A DNA stretch of 64,000 bases from Ruminococcus sp. (GTDB lineage Bacteria; Bacillota_A; Clostridia; Oscillospirales; Ruminococcaceae). Positions within the stretch are counted from its first letter, which is position 1. Each line of letters starts with the position of its first letter. Below are positions 7,364 to 16,521 of this stretch, piece after piece. The stretch spans positions 62,001 through 126,000 of the forward strand of contig NZ_JAIKXF010000055.1 in the NCBI RefSeq assembly GCF_024684275.1. Reading direction: 5' to 3'. The notes under the pieces were generated by a model that worked only from the letters and a program-made list of their open reading frames with translations, had not been told where the DNA came from and searched no databases. The position numbers and the translations under genes are program-made.

Positions 7364-8296
7364 TCAGCATCTTGTGAATAAAATTTCATCAGCCACATTT
7401 GCATAGTAGTCGAGCCACAGGAGATTTCCATTATTATCGGTGTAGAACATGGCGCTGCCGTTATTATAATTTTCCGTATATGAGCTTTGACCGTCATCTG
7501 TATAAAAATAATCAACATTTACTCCCGAACCGCTGCAAACGAGAGCGTCATTCTCCGCATCGTATGTACAGATGTATGTCCACGCACTGCCATCAGCCGC
7601 GCTGGAGCTCCACTTTACATCTGCGTTGTATGTTCCGTCGCCATTATTGCTGATACTGATATAGCACCTTCCGTAGCTCCAATTACCCATGAATCTTTTG
7701 ACTGCCGCTAAGGTGTTGTCGGTCTGTGTCGGTTCAGAGCTGTCTCCTAAGCAAAATACTGATGCTGTCTCGTCAAATCCCGAAGCGAGAGCAGGAGCCA
7801 TATTTTCACGTTCTGTAAAACGGAAGCTTTCCCACAGAGTACCGTCCGCTCTGTAGAAGCAGTACCAGATAATTGTGACATCGTCGAAGCCAAGCACCTG
7901 ACGCTCTATCTGAATATTGCCATATTCACTTCCGCCGCCTCTGTACGAGAGCTTATATGTTCCGTCACCTTCAATAGTAAGTGTACGGGAATCGAGAACA
8001 TTTTCCTCATACCATACACCTGCTATCTGCATATGATCGGTCTTGGTAACAGGTGAAGCTACGGTGTTTTCTTCAGATACAGCTGTTGTGCTGGTATCGC
8101 TGCTTTCAGTTTTTTTATTGTCAACTTTTGCAGAAGTAGTTGATGTGTTTTCAGCAGTAGTAACTGCTGTGGTTGTTACTATAGCCTTTGTTGTAGTTTT
8201 GTTGTTATCAGAGGTTATACCGCTGTCTGTTTTTCCGCAGCCTGTTATTGCTGTAAGTATGCCTGCCATTGCAATGATAATAAAAGTCTTTTTCAT
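7364..8296 (-). CDS. Thr-rich lipoprotein of the two-component cluster
   Basis: Protein of 310 residues. ATG 8296 is chosen for AAAAGGAG upstream; 24 codons further up have no ribosome site and overlap the promoter. The lipoprotein signal has lipobox ITGC with Cys at about residue 20. A Thr/Ser linker follows (~25-85), then a beta-rich module opening GVWYEENVLDSRTLTIEGDG that resembles the GTWDEV module of the wall protein at 4342-6225. A second module opens GNWSYGRCYISI (~215-310). It is presumably anchored outside the membrane. Function is unknown; its operator suggests control by the adjacent response regulator. Confidence 0.8.
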   Translation of the reverse strand: MKKTFIIIAMAGILTAITGCGKTDSGITSDNNKTTTKAIVTTTAVTTAENTSTTSAKVDNKKTESSDTSTTAVSEENTVASPVTKTDHMQIAGVWYEENVLDSRTLTIEGDGTYKLSYRGGGSEYGNIQIERQVLGFDDVTIIWYCFYRADGTLWESFRFTERENMAPALASGFDETASVFCLGDSSEPTQTDNTLAAVKRFMGNWSYGRCYISISNNGDGTYNADVKWSSSAADGSAWTYICTYDAENDALVCSGSGVNVDYFYTDDGQSSYTENYNNGSAMFYTDNNGNLLWLDYYANVADEILFTRC

Positions 8297-8376
8297 AATT
8301 ATTCTCCTTTTCAAAAATATTAAGGTCTCTGCCGACAATGCCATTATAGCATTGCAAACAGAGACCATGTTGCAAA

Positions 8377-8392
8377 ATTACAGATTTGTAAT
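8377..8392 (-). promoter_or_regulatory. Palindromic operator, site 3
   Basis: ATTACAGATTTGTAAT (one mismatch from site 1), 28 nt upstream of TATAAT (8348-8343) for the lipoprotein gene. Confidence 0.7.
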
Positions 8393-8404
8393 CTGAAAAC
8401 AATT

Positions 8405-9091
8405 TTAGAATATGACACGTCTGAGAACGTACTCGCCCTCCGATGTGACGGCTATCTCATATGTACTCATATCATCCATATTCAAATGCTTTTTCAGACG
8501 GGAAATATTGACTCTTATAGTATTTTTGCTATCCTCCACGTCGCAGCCGTATATAGTCTTGTATATATCATGATAGCTTATACGCGAGCCTATCTGCGAG
8601 GCGAGCATATAGAGTATCTGAAGTTCACGCTGAGGCAATGAGTATTCATTTCCATCAAGTGTGGCTGTTCCCGCAAAAAGATCAACTGTAAGTTCGGGCA
8701 GCTCTATCTTCGGGTGCTGAGGAGACTGCTTTACATTGCGGCGGAGCTGTGCTTCTATACGCGCCTTTAATACGTTCAGGTCGTATGGCTTTGTTATATA
8801 GTCGTCGCCGCCGCTGCGGAAGCCCATAATAACGCTGTCGTTCTCGTCACGGGCTGTAAGGAATATCACGGGAGCCTGTGTTTTCTGCCGCAGTATCTTG
8901 CAGAAGTCCATACCATCGCCGTCAGGGAGCATAACGTCAAGAAGTACAAGGTCGGGAACGCACTCTTCAAGCATAAATGAGGCAGTCTGTACCGAATCCG
9001 CACAGTGTACGGTATAGCCCTCGTTTTCAAGGAATGTTCTGTTGATACGCATGATGTCTGAATCGTCTTCTACTAATAATATGTGTGGCAT
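8405..9091 (-). CDS. OmpR/PhoB-family response regulator
   Basis: Regulator of 228 residues. A receiver domain occupies residues 1-120, with acidic pocket E8-D9-D10, phosphoacceptor D52 (LVLLDVMLPDGDG) and the conserved Lys in ITKPYD near 103. A winged-helix DNA-binding domain covers ~130-226 (LPQRELQILYML, then NTIRVNISRLKKHL). It is divergent from the sensor kinase at 9185, with a palindrome between them. It is the most likely protein to bind the four ATTAC-N6-GTAAT sites at 6322-9123, which precede the lipoprotein and wall-protein genes and the kinase. Confidence 0.93.
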   Translation of the reverse strand: MPHILLVEDDSDIMRINRTFLENEGYTVHCADSVQTASFMLEECVPDLVLLDVMLPDGDGMDFCKILRQKTQAPVIFLTARDENDSVIMGFRSGGDDYITKPYDLNVLKARIEAQLRRNVKQSPQHPKIELPELTVDLFAGTATLDGNEYSLPQRELQILYMLASQIGSRISYHDIYKTIYGCDVEDSKNTIRVNISRLKKHLNMDDMSTYEIAVTSEGEYVLRRVIF

Positions 9092-9107
9092 AATTAATCC
9101 CCCTGTG

Positions 9108-9123
9108 ATTACAATTTCGTAAT
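9108..9123 (+). promoter_or_regulatory. Palindromic operator, site 4
   Basis: ATTACAATTTCGTAAT between the divergent regulator and kinase genes, 27 nt upstream of the kinase -10 box TATAAT (9151-9156). The TCTG following the palindrome is conserved with sites 1 and 2. Confidence 0.7.
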
Positions 9124-9184
9124 TCTGTTCACTTAATGAAAAAAATATGGTATAATGTATTCAACACCATAAAGGAGTGATAAA

Positions 9185-10711
9185 ATGAAAAAAGAAATTT
9201 CCAAAAGCCGCGCTTTACGGAGAAGGCTTCTTAGTGTTCTGTTAATATGTTTTATTACTATAATGATAATATTTGTTTTTGTCTTTAATCTTGTATATAA
9301 GCGCTCGACTAATATAGTTGTTTCACATACATCTAAGATTGCAAGCAATACCGTTGATACTACCGCTCATGGCTTCTATCAGGTCACGCTTGGAAATTTG
9401 CAGTCATCTCTCGAAAGCTTCGGAACTAACATATGTACAGTGCTCGGCTCTTTGCAGGATATACCTGATATAGATCAGAAGCTTGTTCTTGAAACACATA
9501 TGATTGATTTTTTCGAAATAGATACTTCATATGAGTTTAATAATGTTATTGGTTTTACTTATTCTAACGGTGAATTTCACAGTATACCTTCCGAGCCTGA
9601 GTGTGACCGTATGATCCAGCAAGCCATCGAAGCACTGGATAAAGAATATGCAAAAGAACCTTCCTTTTACGGTATTGGAAATACACTTCAGAGAAACATT
9701 GAACAATATACCGAGATAAGCACAGGAATATATACTCTGGAAGGTCAGGGATTTATCTGCGCATGGGATCATCTGATAAATCACAATGTTGGATATGATG
9801 ATATATGTTACGGTATAATTCTGTTCAACCAGAATCATTATAAAGACCTTATCAATGAGATCGCAGCTGAGCAGACTGACTCTCTGTTAGGTGAAATGAA
9901 TGATCTTTTCCAAAGGTCAATATATATCATGGTCGCGGTTATTTCGGGAGTACTGATATTGTTTATCGTGATTTCGGTCATTCTCTCAAAAAAACTGTCA
10001 GATCCTATCGTTACTGAGCATGATATGCTGGTAAAGGTAAACGAGATGAAGACCACTTTCCTATCAGACGCTTCCCACGAGCTAAAAACTCCTCTTGCGA
10101 CTATGTCGGGATATGCTCAGAATGCGGAAATGGAGCTTGCAAACGGCGGCGATACGGCTGCCTTACAAGAAAAGCTGAAACGTATCTCCTCGGAAGCCAA
10201 CCGTATGGCTCTTATGGTAACGCAGATACTGGACGCTACCCGAATCGAGGAAGGACGAATGGTTCTTGAGCCTGCTCCCTGCGATATAGACAGCCTTGTG
10301 CGCGAAACAGTTGAGACCTATTTTGCCGTGCTCAATAAGAACAACAACAGGCTCGCAATTCGTATCCCTCTTGAATTGCCTAAAGTAAATGCTGACAGTT
10401 CAAGATTACAGCGTGTTTTCGTAAATCTTGTCTCCAATGCCTTAAAGCATACCAAAAATGGTACTATACTTATCAAAGCAGAGGAGGAAGGAAACTTCAT
10501 AAAAGTAACCGTAAAGGATACAGGAAGCGGTATCTCCGCAGAGGATATGCCTCATATCTGGGATCGATACTACAAGGGTAAACACTCCGAAACAGGCACT
10601 GGACTTGGTCTTTATATATGCAAGTTCATAATCGAGTCCCACGGCGGTAAGATATGGGCAGAAAGTGAAGTGGGCAAAGGAACATCGTTTATGTTCAGGC
10701 TGCCTGTATAA
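9185..10711 (+). CDS. Membrane sensor histidine kinase
   Basis: Kinase of 508 residues, start supported by AAAGGAG. Membrane segments lie at about 16-37 and 246-268. The ~205 residues between them form an outside sensor of no family I recognise. There is little room for a HAMP domain. The dimerisation/phosphoacceptor motif SDASHELKTP has His298. ATPase motifs are NLVSNALKHT (~414), DTGSGI (~445) and GTGLGLYI (~471). It should phosphorylate the divergent response regulator. The palindrome 27 nt before its -10 box implies autoregulation. The neighbouring surface and lipoproteins suggest an envelope-related signal. Confidence 0.93.
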   Translation: MKKEISKSRALRRRLLSVLLICFITIMIIFVFVFNLVYKRSTNIVVSHTSKIASNTVDTTAHGFYQVTLGNLQSSLESFGTNICTVLGSLQDIPDIDQKLVLETHMIDFFEIDTSYEFNNVIGFTYSNGEFHSIPSEPECDRMIQQAIEALDKEYAKEPSFYGIGNTLQRNIEQYTEISTGIYTLEGQGFICAWDHLINHNVGYDDICYGIILFNQNHYKDLINEIAAEQTDSLLGEMNDLFQRSIYIMVAVISGVLILFIVISVILSKKLSDPIVTEHDMLVKVNEMKTTFLSDASHELKTPLATMSGYAQNAEMELANGGDTAALQEKLKRISSEANRMALMVTQILDATRIEEGRMVLEPAPCDIDSLVRETVETYFAVLNKNNNRLAIRIPLELPKVNADSSRLQRVFVNLVSNALKHTKNGTILIKAEEEGNFIKVTVKDTGSGISAEDMPHIWDRYYKGKHSETGTGLGLYICKFIIESHGGKIWAESEVGKGTSFMFRLPV

Positions 10712-10863
10712 TAAATACTTTTACATTATACCATAATTCCAGCAAAAAAGCCAGTGTTTTTTACTCTGAATCTAATAATTAGCTAATATAACCAATCAGC
10801 ACTTCTCTCTGCCATTCTTCCATATTACATAGGTATAATATTGATGCTTGATAATGTGAAAAA

Positions 10864-10903
10864 ACAAAGTATCCCCACTTCTTAACGAGTGAGGATACTT
10901 TGT
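10864..10903 (+). terminator. Probable terminator hairpin after the kinase
   Basis: Inverted repeat ACAAAGTATCC...GGATACTTTGT with an inner CCACT/GAGTGAG extension; only a short T-run follows. It lies about 150 nt past the kinase stop; the stretch between shows no gene. Confidence 0.6.
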
Positions 10904-10921
10904 TTAAATAAAAGATACAAA

Positions 10922-11089
10922 ACTTTTTTCAAAAAAAGCTTGACAAACTCACCTATTTGTGATAAAATATTATGGTACTGCGGAACTACTGGTTATACAG
11001 TCCGCCTCGGTCAAGAGTCGTACCGTGTAAAAATTTTCGGCTCAATTATACAAGCGGATATGGCGGAATTGGCAGACGCGTATGGTTCA
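10922..11089 (+). repeat. Copy 2 of the duplicated tRNA-Leu promoter, leader and 5' half
   Basis: The intact partner of 3972-4132, in the same orientation about 6.9 kb away. The leader hairpin closed by GCGGA/TCCGC is kept in both copies even though the sequence between has diverged. Confidence 0.85.
10940..10968 (+). promoter_or_regulatory. tRNA-Leu promoter
   Basis: TTGACA, 17 nt, TAAAAT, leaving a leader of roughly 75-80 nt before the tRNA. Confidence 0.8.
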
Positions 11090-11140
11090 GGTCCATATGT
11101 TCGCAAGAACATGCAGGTTCAAGTCCTGTTATCCGCACCA
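11054..11140 (+). tRNA. tRNA-Leu (anticodon CAG)
   Basis: 87 nt including encoded CCA. Acceptor GCGGATA pairs with TATCCGC. The D arm is GCG/CGC. The anticodon stem TATGG/CCATA encloses loop TTCAGGT (anticodon CAG). A long variable arm TGTTCGCAAGAACA marks a class II tRNA, and the T arm is GCAGG-TTCAAGT-CCTGT. It decodes CUG. Confidence 0.97.
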
Positions 11141-11146
11141 AAGTGA

Positions 11147-11213
11147 AGAGTGCCTTAGCAAAAGTTATGAGGAAGCATCAAAAAGCTCATAAAGTTTGCT
11201 GGGCACTCTTTGT
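11147..11213 (+). terminator. Long hairpin terminator of tRNA-Leu
   Basis: AGAGTGCC-T-TAGCAAA pairs with TTTGCT-G-GGCACTCT across a 35-nt middle that holds an ATGAG/CTCAT helix; TTGTTA follows. Confidence 0.7.
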
Positions 11214-11272
11214 TATTGTATCATATAACTGAAGCTATGTAAACTCGGATTCCTGTCAGATAGTATCCGGTA

Positions 11273-12852
11273 TCACAGTATATCGGTTGTAACATCTTCC
11301 ATAATGTTGTAATTGAACGCGCCGTTCATCTCGAACTTTATGTCGATAGACTTGTCCTCGTTCTGGTGAACTGTGACCTGCCGTACAAGCATTCTCAGGT
11401 TGACGTTTGAGATATGTCCGTCCGCGAGTATAGTCTCTATCAACTCGGAAGTGTTCTTCAATTCCTCACGCCGTTTTTTGCAGACCTCATCATAATTTCT
11501 GAGGTCTGCAATTTTATTTTCGATTGTCTGTATCTCTGCTTCTATCTTTTCGATCATATTATTATAGACCTTGGCGTGTTCGCGGTCATTGATTCGCTCT
11601 ATGATGAGCTGTTCGATCTCGTCATGCTTCTGTTTGATCTTCTCATTATTGTGCTGTATTGCCCTGTCGTACTTAGGCTTCTTTTTCAGCCAGTCCTTGA
11701 CGATCTTTTCATATTTTACGCTCTCATCTTGAATGAACTCAAGCAGCGACACAACTTCAATTTTGATAAGTTCATCAAGCTGCTCCTCGCGAACTGAATG
11801 TGGTGTACAGTATTCCTTACCATAACGGTGGTTGCTGTTGCAGGTGTATTCAACGTATTCCTTGTCCATCCACCTCCTTCGCCGTGCGATAAGACTCGCA
11901 CCACACTCAGCGCATTTTATCATTCCTGCATATCTGTGAATGTTACGTCCACACTGCGAGCGTGGATTGATCTTCGACCTCTGCTCCAGCATGAACTGTG
12001 CCTGTTTCCATGTAGTTTCGTCAATTATAGGCTCGCAGAAGTTTTCGTGTTTGAACTGCTCATCCTCCGGTACTGCGGTTATTGTCTTATAAATCTTGGA
12101 GCTGACCGTCTTGTGATTAACAAGTGTTCCGTGATAAAGCTCATTTGTAAGCATACGTTTCACTGTAGTCTGAACCCATAAATATTTCTTGGAAATGTCT
12201 GGCTTATGTTCGGACAATTTTCTGTTGAAGTAATAGTCAGGAGACTTTATGCCTTCTGCATTCATCTTCTTTGCTATGGTCGTCAGACCGTATCCGTCTA
12301 TATACAGGCGGAATACCTCTTTCACTATCCATGATGTTTCTTCGTCGATACTTATGGTTCCTGTATTTTTATCCTTCAGATATCCCAATGGAAGTGTTTC
12401 TACAAGTCCTGCGTTTTTCTGCTTCTGCCGCACTCCTGCACGCACCTTTTTACTTATGTCTTTGGCATAAAAGTCGTTGAAAAGCTGCTTGAAACCTATG
12501 AGCATATCGTCGTTCTCATTTGTTGTGTCTATCCCCTCGGTCACTGAATATACCCTTACATTGTTCTCCCGCAGGTGGTCTATGAAAAGTGCCGTCTGGG
12601 TTCTGTGTCTGCCGAGCCTTGACAATCCTTTACTAAAACAATATCGAGCTTTCCTTCATCAACTGCTGTTTCAAGCTCTCCTATCCCCTTTCTGTTGAAT
12701 GTCATTCCCGATACATTATCATCGAAGCTTTCTCCTACGATGTCGTAGCCGTTCTGCTCTGCGTAGTCCGCGAGTATCTGCCGCTGATTCTGTAAGCTGT
12801 TCATCTCAGTGTCTTCGTCTCGTGACAGTCTGTAATAGAGCCATGCTCTCAT
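11273..12852 (-). pseudogene. Large serine recombinase, frameshifted
   Basis: Two reading frames (12852-12580 and 12625-11273) form one serine recombinase when joined. The N-terminal catalytic domain has YYRLSRDED with the nucleophile Ser10. The conserved VLVKD-LSRLGRHRTQ region is split because one base is missing in GATTGTCAAGG (12627-12617), where GATTTGTCAAGG would keep the frame. Next come a recombinase domain, a zinc-ribbon (CAECG ... CNSNHRYGKEYC) and a C-terminal coiled coil (~residues 300-400 of the second frame). Such enzymes integrate mobile elements. Its start region abuts a surface-protein gene that has lost its 5' end. Confidence 0.9.
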
Positions 12853-12883
12853 AATATCATACTCCTGTATTCTTGTAGCTTAA

Positions 12884-13860
12884 CTGCTGACAGGTACGAT
12901 TCCAGTCGGTATGAGTGCAGTTGCAGATGAAACACCGTCAGTGGTTACGATAACTCCGGTAACGGACGAAGCCAAGACGGGAACAGGTCAGCTTACTATC
13001 ACATTGAAGATAAAGCAGTCCATTACTCCGACTGTCTCCCTGACAGGCTGGACTTACGGCGGTACTGGGAATACTCCTTCAGTGACCGGAAATGACGGAA
13101 ACGGCGCTGTGACATACCAGTATAAGCTCAAAACTGCCGATGATACCGCTTATTCCGCAACTGTTCCGACCGCTGCCGGAGAGTACACCGTCAAGGCAGT
13201 CATCGCCGAAACTGACGAGTACAAGGCTGGCGAAACGACTACTGACTTTACGATTGCAAAGGCAACTCCTCCCCCAGAAGCTCCAACAAATCTGACAGCT
13301 GCTTTCGGCAAGAAGCTGTCAGATATAACGCTCCCTGACGGCTTGACATGGGACGCTCCCGATACAAGCGTAGGCGATGTTGGTAATAATACATTTGCTG
13401 CAACATTTACACCTACAGATACTGCTAACTATAACAACTACTCGGCTAACCTGACAGTTGCAGTTACAGCTATCTCTGCAACACCAACTGCTGTTGGTAC
13501 GCTCAATGCGACCTACGGCGATACCCTTGCCGATGTTGCCCTCCCGACACCCGAGGACGGTACATGGGCTTGGAAGGACTCTGGCACAACATCTGTCGGC
13601 AACGCAGGCGAGCAGACATTTAAGGCTGTATTCACACCTTCAAGTCCAAACTATACTGCTGTCGAGCAGGATGTGACAATCAATGTTGCAAAGGCTGATC
13701 CGACACCCGATGCAGTAACAGTTCTGACCGTCGCTTACGGCAAGAAGCTGTCTGATGTAACACTCCCTACAGGCTGGACATGGGACGCTCCTGCAACAAG
13801 TGTAGGCAATGTAGGCAATAATCCTTTCGCAGCGACATATACACCAACAGATACTGATAA
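12884..13860 (+). pseudogene. Ig-repeat surface protein fragment (both ends missing)
   Basis: Open frame beginning right after a TAA at 12881, with no ribosome site or signal peptide. The sequence GTIPVGMSAVADETP reads as the middle of a protein. It holds an MBG/Ig-like domain (TPTVSLTGWTYGGTG ... DFTIAKA), then three ~75-residue repeats of the type AYGKKLSD(I/V)TLP ... WDAP. The repeats are similar at DNA level. The third repeat breaks off at YTPTDTDN (~13860), where unrelated sequence takes over. It is an extracellular adhesin-like fragment flanked by the recombinase on one side and a signal peptidase fragment on the other. Confidence 0.75.
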
Positions 13861-13867
13861 CAGATAC

Positions 13868-14052
13868 AGATGGCAGATATGTACACCTACTACAAAAGTA
13901 AACAATATCCACAAGGCGACAGCTGTTATTCCAACCTTTATAAAAAAGGAAAATGGCATAGTATTTCGACGTTCGTTTTTTAGACCTGACAGGTCTGTTT
14001 CTGTTTCTGCGGCAGCTTCATAAACAGAGACTTCTACGGCATCATTATCCAT
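13868..14052 (-). pseudogene. Signal peptidase I-like N-terminal fragment
   Basis: ATG 14052 is preceded by GAGAGGGATGAGA. About 33 hydrophilic residues lead to a membrane segment (FFIKVGITAVALWILFTFVV) and then GVHICH. This ending resembles the region just before the catalytic Ser of S26 signal peptidases. The frame then enters the antisense of the Ig-repeat gene at ~13867, so the catalytic domain is missing. In many Firmicutes such peptidases sit beside surface-protein and sortase genes, which fits its neighbour. The family call is moderate because only ~60 residues remain. Confidence 0.55.
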
Positions 14053-14272
14053 TCTCATCCCTCTCTCGAAGAAATTAGTTACATTCTGAATACTATTTGC
14101 AAAGAAAGCATTAATAACTTTAAAAATTATTATAACACACCCTAATGTAAAATGCATCATATTTTCGCAACATTATTTGTTCCATTCTTTAAATAGTGCT
14201 CATTTTTTACATATAGTAAATATTCAAGCCGATTTCTGCTTCTCCAAAGCATACAAAAGCAATTACGACGAA

Positions 14273-14309
14273 AGCGCCGCCGATCTGTAGTGTCCAGATC
14301 AGCAGCGCT
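14273..14309 (-). terminator. Probable terminator of the exporter operon
   Basis: Strong hairpin AGCGC-GC-GATCTG / CAGATC-GC-GCGCT with a 7-nt loop, 13 nt beyond the stop of the ABC gene; only CTTTCG follows on the minus strand. The rest of 14053-14272 shows no gene. Confidence 0.65.
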
Positions 14310-14321
14310 CTCATAATATTA

Positions 14322-16505
14322 TCATGTATCAAGTCTTTGGCGTTCTACAAGCTCCGCAAAATAGCCGCCTTTTTCAATAAGCTGTTCATAGCTTCCTTCT
14401 TCTATAACCTCACCGCCATCGATCACAAGCACACGATCACAGTGACGTATAGTCGAAAGCCTATGGGCAATAACGATACGGGTACAGCCCATTTTATCGA
14501 GTGCTTCACAAACCTGCTTCTGTGTCTTGTTGTCAAGGGCACTTGTCGCTTCATCAAACATAAGTATCTTTGGCTTTGGTGCAATAGCTCTTGCTATCAT
14601 GAGCCTTTGCTTCTGTCCGCCTGAAATGCCGCCTTGTCCTTCGTATATCAAGGTATTCATTCCCATCGGCATTTCACGTATGTCATCAGCGATACCGGCT
14701 ATTTCCGCAGCCTCCCAAGCTTCATCAAGAGTTAAATGCGGAGCCGAGATAACTATATTTGAGAAAATATCCCCGTGAAATAGGCCTCCGCTCTGCATCA
14801 CAGAACCTATCTTATGTCTTAAAGAGCTGAGGTCGAGATTGTTCAGATCCTTTCCGTCATAATAGATCGCGCCTTTCTCGGGCTTCTCAAATCCTAAAAG
14901 CAGCCTCATCAATGTACTTTTTCCGCAGCCAGTTCTACCGACTATAGCAACATATTCCCCCGGCTTTATCTTTAAGGACATATTCTTAACTATATAAGGT
15001 GATTTTTCATTATAACGAAAATATACGTTGTTAAGCTCGATACCGCCTGCAAGCTTTGTCACCATTTCCTTATTATCCGAAGTTTCGGGTTCAGCTTTGA
15101 GAAATGGTTCCGCCATTTCAATGATAGGTCTTATCTTGCCAACAGCCAAAGCTATATCCGAAAGCGAACCGAAAGCCCCCATTACTGCACCATATGCAGC
15201 TGTAAAAGCATAATAGCCTGACTGATCAACTCCGCTTTTCACAGCAAGATAGTACAGTACTATAGTTGATATAAGAGAGATCGCTGTTGTTATAACACTA
15301 TTCATCTTAATAAAGTTCGGCGGTGAGTAGGTAAGCTCTACACTATCCGAGTAGAGATTGAGCCAATGGGCAAAAAAGCGCTTTTCTGCTCCGGAAAGCT
15401 TTATTTTCTGTACACCGCTTACCACCGCATAAGATAAACCGGCTTCTTTAGCGTCAAGCTCCAGCTGTTTCTTGCTTATACGTATCTGAACTATCGACGA
15501 AACTGTACTGAAGGTCACGGTAATAAGAATTATAATCAGTGAAGGAACAGCAAGTTTGGGTGCAAAGCTCATTATTTGCGTTATATACAGCAGTGATGCT
15601 ATAGATGTAAGACCTGTCCCTATGAAAAGACCGATCATCAGAGAGCATAGCTGACTGACCGACTGTGAACGGCTGTTAAGCTCTCCTGCGCTGTACTTTC
15701 TGAAGAAATTGGCAGGCAAGCTCATGATTCTCATCATCATCGCAGATTGTATACCAAGATTTGTTTTTGTCTGCAATCTTGTATTAAACAAAGTTTTTAC
15801 AGCGTTCAGAAGCTGTGCAGATATAGCTGTACAGAGCAAGCATATTGCAATACCGATCAGAACTCTGTTGCTGCCGCTGGATATTACAGGACCTGTAAGT
15901 GCCTTTGTTATCCTCGGCATAAGCATACCTGCTCCTGTAACCGCAAGTGTCAATACTGCCATTATTACAGAATCACTCATAGTCATACAGCTTTTCATAT
16001 ACAACAGCAGTTCAGTGATCCCGAGCTTTCTCTGAGGAAGCGGCTTATAAAAGCAATACGCTTCCCGCTTGAACAGCTCTGAAACGCTTTTTTTGATCCT
16101 GACCTTTTTCCCGCTGTTCCTGTCAAGATAATAATATCCATTCAAGTTGCAGGGAAGCAGCGCAACAGGCTCGCCCTTATCCTTAGTATAAGCTATCATC
16201 GGACCGTATGCGTCCTTCCACCAGTTTCTGTCCAGTATTACCTGTCTTTTCATAAGGCCATGAGGTCTAAGGCAGTAATCAAGCTGCTCCTCATGATCTT
16301 TTATGACCTTAGGAATATCAACAGGCTTAAAATGATAATACTTCAAAACATCGTCTATTGCCTGTTTTGTAATTATGTAGTCATCACTTATCTTCTCAGC
16401 AGTTCTTTTGCCTAAAACAACGCCTGCAACACGTAAGAAGGAATCCTCAAACATCTGCTGGTCATAATCATTTCTTTGCTTTATCTGGTGTTCAAACCAA
16501 CCCAA
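14322..16505 (-). CDS. NHLM-type peptide export ABC protein (no peptidase domain)
   Basis: Fused membrane/ATPase exporter half of 727 residues with a TTG start after GGTGAG. The N-terminal ~160 residues are soluble and of no recognised family. Six membrane spans follow at about 165-450, then the ATPase: Walker A GRTGCGKST, signature SGGQKQR, Walker B ILMFDEATSALD, and the switch His in VIAHRLS. Size and order match the second ABC protein of NHLM bacteriocin export systems. It lies 16 nt after a peptidase-bearing ABC gene, with which it likely pairs to export a small peptide, probably the one encoded at 19755-19913. Confidence 0.85.
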   Translation of the reverse strand: MGWFEHQIKQRNDYDQQMFEDSFLRVAGVVLGKRTAEKISDDYIITKQAIDDVLKYYHFKPVDIPKVIKDHEEQLDYCLRPHGLMKRQVILDRNWWKDAYGPMIAYTKDKGEPVALLPCNLNGYYYLDRNSGKKVRIKKSVSELFKREAYCFYKPLPQRKLGITELLLYMKSCMTMSDSVIMAVLTLAVTGAGMLMPRITKALTGPVISSGSNRVLIGIAICLLCTAISAQLLNAVKTLFNTRLQTKTNLGIQSAMMMRIMSLPANFFRKYSAGELNSRSQSVSQLCSLMIGLFIGTGLTSIASLLYITQIMSFAPKLAVPSLIIILITVTFSTVSSIVQIRISKKQLELDAKEAGLSYAVVSGVQKIKLSGAEKRFFAHWLNLYSDSVELTYSPPNFIKMNSVITTAISLISTIVLYYLAVKSGVDQSGYYAFTAAYGAVMGAFGSLSDIALAVGKIRPIIEMAEPFLKAEPETSDNKEMVTKLAGGIELNNVYFRYNEKSPYIVKNMSLKIKPGEYVAIVGRTGCGKSTLMRLLLGFEKPEKGAIYYDGKDLNNLDLSSLRHKIGSVMQSGGLFHGDIFSNIVISAPHLTLDEAWEAAEIAGIADDIREMPMGMNTLIYEGQGGISGGQKQRLMIARAIAPKPKILMFDEATSALDNKTQKQVCEALDKMGCTRIVIAHRLSTIRHCDRVLVIDGGEVIEEGSYEQLIEKGGYFAELVERQRLDT

Positions 16506-16521
16506 ATCCTTCTCACCGCCT

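Noticed and set aside
10889..11232. Two ORFs across the tRNA-Leu region
   Set aside because: They translate the tRNA promoter, leader and the tRNA itself, and the start sites have no ribosome binding site.
12617..12627. Programmed frameshift in the serine recombinase
   Set aside because: No slippery heptamer or stimulatory structure is seen at GATTGTC; a plain one-base loss explains the split.
13735..13867. Extension of the signal peptidase fragment
   Set aside because: This part is simply the antisense of the Ig-repeat gene and shows no peptidase motifs.
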